Source: Nymphaea colorata | Taxonomy: Eukaryota > Streptophyta > Magnoliopsida > Nymphaeales > Nymphaeaceae | Reading direction: 5' to 3' | Assembly: GCF_008831285.2 (NCBI RefSeq) | Contig: NW_022204893.1 | Location: 1 to 29,363, forward strand | Length of the DNA: 29,363 nucleotides | In this document: positions 21,386 through 29,363 of the stretch, one piece after another | Layout: each line of letters opens with the position of its first letter | How positions within the stretch are numbered: position 1 is the stretch's first letter | Position numbers and translations under genes: made by a program | The notes under the pieces: model-generated | The model's input: the letters and a program-made list of their open reading frames with translations, nothing else | What the model was told of the DNA's origin: nothing | The model's database searches: none

Positions 21386-21640
21386 ACGTACTTGACCATT
21401 TGATTTTTCCAGGATAAAAGTTTGAGAGAAATTAAAAGGAGAAAAAGGTGGTGTTTTAGTCTTTGGCCGTTAAGAAAAAAAGGAAAATAGCCTGATATCT
21501 TGGAAAAAAATGAAATAAAGGCTAATTTAGAAAGAGAGAAATTGGTAGGCACGTGACCATTTGATTTTTCCAAGAGAAAAGTGAGAGAGAAAGTCAAAGA
21601 GAAAAGAAAAGGTGATATTTTAGTCTTTGGCCATTGAAAG
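21386..21640 (+). repeat. Tandem pair of about 95 bp units, spaced about 155 bp
   Basis: ttgaccatttgatttttcca...gtgttttagtctttggccgtt (about 21395-21471) recurs as gtgaccatttgatttttcca...gatattttagtctttggccatt (about 21550-21637). On the minus strand the pair shows as repeated Phe/Leu-rich frames with no family. The repeat lies in the segment present only in duplication copy B. Confidence 0.85.
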
Positions 21641-22316
21641 CACAATCGCTTAAACAGTACACAACCACTTGTAAACAGTCTGCATCATAAGCTACTTGCT
21701 AATAAATCAGTAGCACATGAGAATATTATCGGTGGTTAAACACTGATGACTAAGTATTTTACCTTTAATATACCATAACCATAAAATACAATCTTCCCAT
21801 GGTTGCAGCTCAATATTCAAGTGTTTGATACAGCTGTACAATGGCCAAACTTTTTATACAAAAAGAAATAACTCAAATATCAAAACTGAAATCGTCTTTC
21901 AGAAAACTACACTTGGTGAACACATTTAAGTAGCTTACCTTTCCACTGAAAACTCTAATTCTTCAAGTCACAACAGGAATTAATTCCATTTCCTAACAAA
22001 CAAAAGGAACTCTCCAGGACATGCCTTTTTACCCTAGGAAAACACAACAAGAGGTTATGAAATGAGACCAATTTTCCTGCGTTCATAAATATGCCAAGGA
22101 AAATCCATAGATGCCACACGAATTCTTGAAGAAAGTTCATCAATTAAGACATGGACTAAAGAAAAATAAAAATAGACGTGTTACCCAAGAGGGAGACAGA
22201 GAGCAAGATTGCTCTTCTTGACTCCTTATGTAGTTCGCAGGATTCTGCTTTCTAATCTTTGAAAATGCTGCATTCTGCCGCTCTAACATTGTCAAGTACT
22301 TTAGCATAAAGTTAAT

Positions 22317-22821
22317 TGTAAGCCTGCAAAAGAGAAAGAAGGATGAAGATGATGAACAAAAGAAATTAATGTGGTTCGGAAGAAAAATTCCTACTCTACT
22401 ACTCAGTCATCAATTTCATTCTGATCTGGCTCCCTTAGCACAGTATTTATACATTGCTATGTTTGATTCGAATTTGAATCAGTTTCCATGGGTGTACAAT
22501 CTGTTTGCTTGAATTTCTCCTTTGGTTTTGAATAGGAGATACTGACATTCTCCCAAAATCTTTCACCATTGTGAAGAGGCGTTTTGTTGCTTGTCTGATT
22601 GGCTTCGCTTCCATATTTATTGCTCTTAATTTGCTGGAATTCTGATTTATTGCTGGAGCCTTATCAAGATGTGTTTTATTTCTTGACTCACGTGGCTGAT
22701 TTGATTTTCTGCCATATTAGTTACGCCTGATTTCCTGCAGTTATGATCCATGCCTGATCTCCTGGAGTTATGAACCGTTGAAGACGCACCTGATTTTCTT
22801 GAGTGAGCTGGTGCGTTATCA
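22317..22821 (-). mobile_element. Copia LTR (3' LTR of a minus-strand element), 505 bp
   Basis: On the minus strand it starts TGATAACGCACC directly after a polypurine tract and ends GGCTTACA, so it has the TG...CA ends of an LTR. It carries a TATA-like TATAAATACTG (plus strand about 22440-22452) about 120 bp before its 3' end. Its U3 begins with three diverged copies of a roughly 30 bp unit (cctgatttcctgcagttatg-like; minus frame repeats SRKSG, SRRSG, CRKSG). The RNase H gene lies upstream in the same orientation. The partner 5' LTR is not in the window. A target-site copy (ttaat at 22312-22316) cannot be tested without the far end. Confidence 0.8.
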
Positions 22822-22834
22822 CCCCCCCTCAACC
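22822..22834 (-). other. Polypurine tract of the copia element
   Basis: On the minus strand GGTTGAGGGGGGG abuts the TG start of the LTR. This is the plus-strand primer position expected of a copia element. Confidence 0.8.
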
Positions 22835-22961
22835 GAAGGGAAGGTTGCATACGTAAGCCAAGATGCTGAATCGTTGCTGAGCCAATGGTTTGGTAAAAAG
22901 ATCTGCAAGCTGACCTTCGGTTGTGACAAATTGAGTTTTCATATTTTCCAGTGCAATTTGT

Positions 22962-23870
22962 TCATGAACAAAATGATAATGGAGTTCCAAAATGTTTCAT
23001 ACGTGAATGAAAGACTGTTTTAATAGTGGTATGTAGTGCCGAAATGTTGTCACTCAATAGAATTGGAGCTTTGGAGAGATAGACACTGAGATCTTCTAAA
23101 ATAAAGGTAACCCATTTAATTTCAGCAGCAGCTCCAGCGAGGGCCTGGTATTCAGCTTCACAGGACGGGCGAGCAATAGTCAGTTGTTTCTTAGAGCTCC
23201 AAGACATACAATTTGGACCAAGAAATGTGCAGTATCCTGAAGTCGATTGGCGTGTATATGGACAGCCCGCCCAGTCTGCAGCAGAGTACGCTCGGAGAGT
23301 CAAAACTTGGGATTTATACCATATTGAGACGTGCCTCGAACATATCAATAATGCATTTCAAGATTTGAAAATGCTTTATCGTTGGGGCATGCATGAATTG
23401 ACATGCGAAATTTACTACATAGGAGAGATCTGGCCGTGTAAGGGTCAAGTATTGAAGTGAACCTGCAAGACTTCGATATGCAGTAGCATTGGAATAAGGA
23501 GGATCAATTTCCTCAGGAGATTTGGAACCAACAGTAATAGGTGCGCTCACTATTTTACATTGCTGCATTTGTGCTCTAGAAATAATGTCTTAAGCATATC
23601 TAGACGGATGCATAAACAAGCCATTGGAAGTGCTTGCAACTTGAATTCCCAAGAAGTAATTCAGATCACCCAGATCATTCATAACAAATTGTTGTCTGAT
23701 GGTAACGAGGAATGACATTATAAATGAATGTGAATTTCCTGTATGAAGATATCATCAACATATAGTAATAGAATAGTGATAGATTTTAGCCCATGATGCA
23801 CTCCAGTGGATCCGGTAGAATTTGGTGGCTTCATATGCTGAAATCTGAATTGTTTCTCTTCCCCTTACTA
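22962..23870 (-). pseudogene. Copia RT and RNase H, 5'-truncated and broken
   Basis: RNase H is in 23348-22962 with SAADWAGCPYTRQSTSGYC and SCEAEYQALA, the copia-type catalytic blocks, ending about 130 bp before the polypurine tract. Upstream, 23568-23314 holds the late RT block YRSLAGSLQYLTLTRPDLSY. 23700-23569 has DLGDLNYFLGIQV, then a stop. LLLYVDDIFI, with the YVDD polymerase motif, lies near 23770. Stops and frame slips separate these blocks. The match fades at about 23870, where different, GC-richer sequence begins, so the element has lost gag, protease, integrase, the RT start and its 5' LTR. Confidence 0.9.
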
Positions 23871-23879
23871 GATCCGCAT

Positions 23880-25080
23880 TGATGTGGTTTGTTAAGCTGT
23901 GGGCTAGTTGTCCTCTTTGGCTCAGCAGTCTTGGCCCATCTGTTGCCTCACACTGGTTGCTCCCTTGCCTTGGTATGAGGTGGTCCTAAAAACTCAAGAC
24001 ATTCATGATGCGTTGGTTCCCAAGTCGTATATGGTCACCCTTTCACCACCCTCCTCAAGGATCCTACTTTTCTTTCAAGGAGATCGGAGGAATCCTTGCT
24101 GAGTCGCTTTAGCCGAGGGCTGTCAAGTGTCAAGTTCAATGCCTGGTCCCCATCCAACAAAAATAAACAGGCTTGCATGGAGCTGTCGACCCTGCACCCT
24201 GTTTCCCAATGTCTGTAGGCAGTGCAGAAGGGCCCTCCATGTTGAGCCCCATTCGAGCCCCCTGCTGACTCCAGATGGCTTGAGCAGACCCGCCCAACGA
24301 GCCAAACTGCTCCAGCAGTGCCGACATATCCTTTTACATTCACGGCAGTTGCTGGGGTCTCCTTGGTAGGTGTTGTTCTCACAGCCGTGCACAAAATGGA
24401 GATAGAGAGTGTGGGCTGCCCGCAGTTTGCCTTTAACAGGGTGGTTGTGCGATGGAAGAGGTAACAATCACACCTCTGCCCTTCTCCTTTAGCAGCTCCA
24501 GAAGAGCCACTGGTTCGGCTTCTTCTAGCAGGTCTCAGCTGCTTACACTCATGTAGCCCCCCCATTTGGCTCTGCACGTGAAGCACTGGCTGTGCTTGAA
24601 ACGTACTCACCTTTCCTTAGGAGACAGTGTTTAATGACTGGTTGAGGGCATTACTTGGGTCCACTGGTGGCGGAATGCCCTCCTCGGTTGGTATGTAGTC
24701 GCTGGCCCTGGCTAGCGTGGGCAACATCAACTGCATTTTTGCTTGAAGAGACCAACCTAGGTTCTCTTTTCCCATTCCAGTCCAAAGTCAGGGCAGTGTC
24801 CTACCAGGCGTGAGTCTAGTTCTCTCCTTTGTCCTGGACCTTCATGCTTTGAGCGTGTGTCAGAGAGTCCACTGCGTCACTGCCCTCAAGTTCTGCCGAA
24901 GGTTAAGTTCTCTCCAATGATGGCCGCATGGCAATTTCAGCCTCCTGGTCCGGCTACTCTCCCTAGGGGCATTGTGCACCTTGACCCCCCATTGCGCATT
25001 GGCCACCATCATCTGGTTCAACCAGGCAACCTTTTCTTCGACCTAATATTCCATGTCGATGGCACTATCTTCAATTTTCC
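23880..25080 (-). other. GC-rich unidentified block, possibly transposon-derived
   Basis: The block is clearly GC-richer than both flanks. On the minus strand an open stretch (DYIPTEEGIPPPVDPSNALN, about 24700-24640) is followed by one stop and then a 191-codon open frame (24610-24035). All three minus frames have long openings in parts, for example CRECKRICRHC in another frame, so frame slips or composition could explain them. No gag, transposase or host family is recognised. It abuts the truncation point of the copia RT and could be part of a different element that joined it. Confidence 0.3.
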
Positions 25081-25199
25081 GATACAGAATCTACAACCCA
25101 CAATAAGCAAAACGGAAAAAGGTTACGGAAAACCGGTTTTCACAATCATCGTTCTCCCAAGTGGCACATGTAGAACTCAGAATACAAACCTTCTGCTCT

Positions 25200-26530
25200 G
25201 ATGCATCTGATTCCCAAATTTGATAACAGAGATGATAGCTGAAAAATGACTTTCTAGAGGTGACTAGATAAACAAGAAGAAAATAAATATACAGCTGATA
25301 GCATACTTATCAAGCTTTGCATCTTTTGGCACAAGACCTAGATTTGCACTACACTTTCCTTTCCATAGCACAGTCTTTCAGAACACGATTTTGTCTAATG
25401 ATAAAAAGGAAAAAGGAATAGCAACAATAAGCATATATCAAATGCTCTTGAGATATTTAAACAACAAAAGTCACACTCGTTCAGAAGAAATGTAAATGAG
25501 CTCACCTGCTTTAAGGTCCTGGCACCTTAAGAAAGGGTTCGAAAAGATTTTGAAGCAGGACCAAGAAAAGAGTTCAATAAAATAGCATAAAAGAAGACAG
25601 AAGAATTAAGAAACAGTCAACAAGGAACAAAAATTGTCGTCAATAAAAGAAGTGATGCTAAAATTTATTCCTAAATCTAATCAGTCAGCAAAAGATTCAA
25701 ACATTAGCTGAAACAAAAACAGAATTCATTTGCAATCAGAGAAAGTTAAAAATTGTATTGTTTATGATAAAAAGGTAAAAGAGAAAAAAAAAAAATTCAG
25801 AATATTGAAATAATTAAAAATAAAAAGGACATGTGATCTATATTGATTCAAAGAGGGTTGATTTGGATCCATGGATTTCAGTACCATGAAATACAGTATA
25901 ATTCCAGCCAGGGTCATTCTTGAACGGCTCAAAATCATGTCAAATTGCTGAATAAATGTGATAACAGCAACAATAGTAGCAATATTTATTAATAAAAAAC
26001 CACTTAAATCAAACAAAGCCAACTTGTTCTTAGCTCACTAACAAATCACAGTATTATCATGTCAGAGAGGCATTGTGATCACCACTGATTAATTTAACAT
26101 TACAAACAGCACCAATATATGGCTAGAACGCTGGATGCACATCATGTACTTAATAGACAGCCAAGTTGGAGAAGAGAAAAACCAAGTAAGAACAAGACTG
26201 TCGTAAGCTAATGTGGGAAATACACAATACATAATGGAGAATGCAGACAAGAAGGAAATGAACTTCAAATACATGAATCGCTGAACATGTCCTGCTTGCA
26301 AGATAGACCCAGAATGATTTCATTTGAAAGCAGAGACTAAGAGTAAATAAGTAATTAGTTTGGGAAAAAAGAAATTACATTACACCAGAAGAAAAAACAG
26401 TTCTTTATGACCAACTTAAGTATAAAATGCTTATTCATGTGCATATATTTCTAATAGAAGCACTAAATTAGAATGTGCTAGAGGAATGCAAAATGAGAAA
26501 CAATTGATGAACATATTAACAATTAAAATC
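25200..26530. other. AT-rich spacer or intron-like DNA
   Basis: The only candidate coding stretch is minus strand 25942-25838 (FKNDPGWNYTVFHGTEIHG), with a possible acceptor TTTTGAG before it. A second frame is equally open over the same bases, so the call is undecided. The rest is AT-rich with no motif. Confidence 0.3.
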
Positions 26531-26536
26531 ATCAAC

Positions 26537-26673
26537 CTTTGAGCTGCAGTGTCTGTCTCTTCGTTATCTATGCATTTTAGCTCGTTTTCATCAAAGCTTG
26601 TGCCCAAAAAGGAAGTCTCAGGTGCTGTATACAAATTGGTGCCAAAGTCATCAAAGTTATCCATATCAACATT
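26537..26673 (-). CDS. Internal exon of an unidentified gene
   Basis: A 137-base minus-strand segment is bounded by a good acceptor (TTGATAATTGCAG) and a consensus donor (CTCAAAG|GTTGAT) and stays open in one frame for 45 codons. The product is acidic and hydrophilic: DNFDDFGTNLYTAPETSFLG, then SFDENELKCIDNEETDTAAQ. There is no stop, frameshift or splice damage. It starts in phase 0 and ends in phase 2. I do not recognise the family. Partner exons are not identified, although the surrounding 25-29 kb has the AT-rich texture of plant introns. It could be a living gene with long introns, or a relic whose other exons have decayed. Confidence 0.5.
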
Positions 26674-26679
26674 CTGCAA

Positions 26680-27405
26680 TTATCAAAGAAGACAAAAATT
26701 AGTCATGGGCTAGCACAATCAATCTTCCTTGTTTCCCAAAAACAGATAACATCATAACAAGATGATAAGGAATAAGTTATCTAAAGCATATTATTTCCAG
26801 TTACTTAAAACACCAAGCACTTATTCACATTTGCCTCTGTTCTTGGGACCAGGGTTAGTATGGAATTGCGAGTGAGTAGAGAGACCCCTACAAATTTTCG
26901 GAAGTAGGAACTGAGAAATGAACTGGAAGTGACTCAAAAGTAGATCATGAAGCAACGAGAGCCAAAGTAGTAAGTTAAGAGACAACTAGCCAGCAAAAAA
27001 TATAACTTATAAACAAAGATCAACATTCAAGTTTCAAACTCCAAACTTTTTGCATAATTAAGTTTTAAGCTTGGGCAAAGATTTATAAAATAGGGTTTGA
27101 TTACATTAGGAGTCTAGATTTTACTGAAAAAAGAAGCTTGCATCAGTTGCCTGAATGGGAAGCACAGTTCTGGTCACAAAGGAAGCTGGCTTCTTTCTTT
27201 AAATAGTGCTCTCAAGACACTTCAAAAGCACCTTACTTTTTGCTTTCCAATGTGCTTCCAAGCCCCATTCGTAATTCTGCTACACCTGCTTGGGACCAGT
27301 TTCCAAACTCAGGTGTTGTCACAGTGAGTGCGTGGCCTTGAGGACACCAAGAATGCTCAGTACCAATCTTATCATGTTTAGCATTTATGTTTGTTCTGCA
27401 TGAAT
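26680..27405. other. Spacer or intron-like DNA
   Basis: No exon could be supported. A minus-strand frame near 27340-27210 (CPQGHALTVTTPEFGNWSQ) is open for about 43 codons without splice sites and is treated as chance. Confidence 0.4.
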
Positions 27406-27409
27406 ACTA

Positions 27410-28560
27410 GTATATGTCATATGTAATACGTATAAATCACGTAGTTACCTACATGTTATATGTAATGTATGCGGATATTATAAATATACATATATCATAT
27501 ACTCATATATTTTATGTATTATATATATATTATACATTTACGTATACATATATACTAATTTATGATGTCATATATACATTATATACAATTATATATAATA
27601 TTTATGTAATATACATATATAAAACTATAATAGTTATATATACATATACCTATAACTATATACTATTTACGTCATATACTATAATATTATATACATACAA
27701 CTATATGTACACATTATATACACAATATATTACATTATTATATATGTAATATATACATAAATGTATTATATATAACACATATGTATATTATATGTGTGTG
27801 TGTGTGTGTGTTATATATGTTACGTAACATATATATACATATATGATAAATTATGTATTGCATATGTAATATAACATGTTATAAAGTAAGTCACATGGGT
27901 GCAGAACTATGGTGGCACACGTGCACCGATGTGGGTGCGAACTGGCACGTCACTCGACTCGATCAAACTTAATGGGATGCTCCTGATGGATATGTTATTC
28001 TTTCTCTTGTTTTTTTTTCTTTTTTTCCTTCTATCTTTTCCTCTCCTATTTAATAAAACTTTGAATTTTGATGAGATTAAGGTAAGCTTGATAAAAAATT
28101 TAAAAATATACACAAATAAAATTACATATATAACAAATAACGGTGTATATATATATATATAATATATAATATATATATGCTCTAGCCGCACCCGCACCCA
28201 TGTGACATAGATGCATACTATATAACATAGTTACTACTATGGATATATACAAGTGTAATCATATTAGTGTATTACATCATATATATATATATATACACAT
28301 ATATATATATAATCATATATATAAACATATTACATATATATGTATGTATATGCATAATATGTATAACATTTGAAACTATATATGTATGTACATACGTACT
28401 ATATTATACTATAATATAATGGTATATACATATATGTGGAATATAATACATATATTTATTATATATGTGATATGTGCATACTTATATAGTATGTGATATG
28501 TTAATATACATACATTAACAAATATACAATACATGTATGTAGTATATATTTTATAGTATA
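27410..28560. repeat. Long degenerate TA/TATG/TATAC-rich tract
   Basis: About 1.15 kb is built almost wholly of TA-rich words (atatac, tatatg, acatatat) with an exact (TG)n run at about 27794-27811 and a TA run at about 28279-28294. The open frames across it, Tyr/Ile-rich, are repeat artefacts. It is interrupted by a terminal-inverted-repeat element at 27890-28206. Confidence 0.9.
27890..28206. mobile_element. 317 bp MITE-like element with exact 13 bp terminal inverted repeats
   Basis: The left end, GTCACATGGGTGC (27890-27902), is the exact reverse complement of the right end, GCACCCATGTGAC (28194-28206). GGGTGCG-like words recur just inside both ends. The interior is T-rich and then A-rich, with its own TA run near the right end. 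There is no transposase. The flanking bases (aagta / ataga) show no clear target duplication, and in a TA tract such a duplication could be hidden. It lies wholly within the TA-rich tract. Confidence 0.75.
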
Positions 28561-29265
28561 CTGTACATATCAACAAATGAATTTGAATGTGGACTGAGAT
28601 ATAAAATTACTGGGAACTTTGCCTCAGCAACCAGCTTATAGTGTTCAGGTACTCACAATATGCGAGGAAAAGAAAGAAGAGTTAGCAAAGAAGCTACATT
28701 GCAATGAGATGCACAGGCATAGCAGGTGAAAATAAGTGAACAACCTATCTTTGTCACAATTCTGTCTAAATGTTCAGCAAACTCATGAAAGAGCTGCTAC
28801 TTATAGGTTTGCAAGAGCATGGAGTCACATACATCAGTATGTACATGCAATTTTCAAGATTTTTCAGGAAAGCATTGTCAAATATAAAATATAAGTAGAA
28901 AAAAAGTAATAAAACAGCTGAGAAGATAACACTAATTTTCAAGATTTCTTTTTGGTTTGTTATCTACATATGGTTAAAATGGGAATTATACAATATACAT
29001 GTAAAAACAACTTGACCCTCTAAAAAACAGTTTTTAGTGGGAGGGGGTTTGGTTGACTGAAAATCATAATTAACTGAAGGAAGGTTCTCAAAGAAACGTA
29101 GGTACCATCCACAAACTAGGCCTCACTCAGTAGCCTATTTACTTGGTTTCACCTACATACTTCTTGTATCACTAGGAATGAAACTTAGTCAATACACAGA
29201 AATAAGGAATAGTTACTATCTAAACATTTCACCATACACAGCAATGACAAACTAACTACCCTAGA
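28561..29265. other. Spacer left of the receptor-kinase exon
   Basis: I searched the minus strand for the next kinase exons (glycine loop, catalytic HRD and DFG regions) and found none. A possible short exon near 28660-28610 (EHYKLVAEAKFP) is not supported by a family match. Confidence 0.4.
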
Positions 29266-29269
29266 GATT

Positions 29270-29362
29270 TTATACAGAAAAGTTCCACATGTCAACAGCA
29301 TCGAAGTTCAATGTGGCTACTTTAATTTGTCTCAAAGTGAAGGAGCCAGTTCGGAGGTCGAG
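29270..29362 (-). pseudogene. LRR receptor-like kinase (subfamily VIII-2) exon piece, at window edge
   Basis: From the right edge the minus strand encodes LDLRTGSFTLRQIKVATLNF and then DAVDMWNF before a stop at 29270-29272. The first 20 or so residues match the juxtamembrane-to-kinase entry of plant LRR-VIII-2 receptor kinases (LDLQTGSFTLRQIKAATNNFD is the family pattern). After FDA the expected glycine-rich loop (IGEGGFG) is missing and the frame ends, so this copy is broken or truncated here. The extracellular LRR and malectin-like parts would lie beyond the window. No downstream kinase exons are seen. Confidence 0.7.
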
Positions 29363-29363
29363 T

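Larger units (their letters stand above)
20840..22316 (+). repeat. Direct duplication, copy B (interrupted)
   Basis: Homologous to 19065-19816. The left shared part (tttattttaaaa..ttatagttatatttgaccaaaac) is at 20840-20895. The rest is at about 21675-22316. Some 765 bp that have no counterpart in copy A separate the two parts and include microsatellites and a tandem repeat. The right end is cut at 22317 by the LTR of the second copia element, whereas copy A runs on past the same point. Confidence 0.85.

Noticed and set aside
21955-22143. 62-codon minus frame (MMNFLQEFVWHLW...)
   Set aside because: The homologous segment in duplication copy A is not open in the same frame, so there is no sign of protein-level conservation.
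25838-25942. Possible exon FKNDPGWNYTVFHGTEIHG on the minus strand
   Set aside because: A second frame is equally open, the acceptor is weak, and it ends at a stop without a family match.
27414-27749. Tyr/Ile-rich 111-codon plus-strand frame
   Set aside because: It lies wholly inside TA-rich repeat DNA; the composition explains both its openness and its residues.
28600-28670. Possible further exon of the receptor kinase (EHYKLVAEAKFP)
   Set aside because: It does not match any conserved kinase block and the splice borders are uncertain.

Overview
This is nuclear DNA of a seed plant, almost certainly an angiosperm; the species cannot be fixed from the window. The evidence is short exons with GT/AG introns, plant-type gene families (a secreted subtilase, a LacZ-type GH2 beta-galactosidase, a DRG GTPase, an LRR receptor kinase), Ty1/copia debris, AT-rich spacers and long TA, GA and CT microsatellites. 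No intact complete gene was found. The window is an intergenic or gene-poor stretch holding decayed genes and decayed transposons.

Left part (1-9 kb). Positions 1-1860 are unassigned, fairly GC-balanced sequence that resembles retrotransposon non-coding DNA. A tRNA-like SINE head lies near 2.25 kb. Three gene relics then lie within 6.4 kb, each with its introns: a subtilase of the SBT5.2/CRSP type on the minus strand (2634-3549: signal peptide, I9 prodomain and catalytic-Asp region only), the first two exons of a plant LacZ-like GH2 beta-galactosidase on the minus strand (5522-6324), and the 3' half of a DRG-family GTPase on the plus strand (8355-8974). All three carry stops, frame breaks or a damaged splice site. 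They were not evident as long reading frames and were found by reading across frames.

Middle (9-19 kb). A possible CACTA-like remnant is followed by a leader-like stretch near 11.3-11.9 kb, degenerate repeats, and a badly decayed Ty1/copia element on the minus strand (13540-15735). In that element gag, zinc knuckle, protease, integrase and the start of reverse transcriptase can all still be followed. A GC-rich block and an LTR-like segment lie on its 5' side.

Right part (19-29 kb). A direct duplication (19065-19816 and 20840-22316) brackets a promoter/leader-like region. Copy B is cut by a second, 5'-truncated copia element (LTR 22317-22821, RNase H and RT to about 23870). An unidentified GC-rich block comes next, then a well-formed but unassigned exon on the minus strand (26537-26673). 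A 1.15 kb TA-rich tract follows, with a 317 bp terminal-inverted-repeat element inside it. At the right edge is one exon piece of an LRR-RLK of subfamily VIII-2.

The genes do not work together as a pathway. The likely story is decay of duplicated genes, or of fragments captured by transposons, among nested repeats. No new biological system is claimed. The most useful leads are the cluster of intron-bearing relics, the duplication pair, the TIR element in the TA tract and the unassigned exon.
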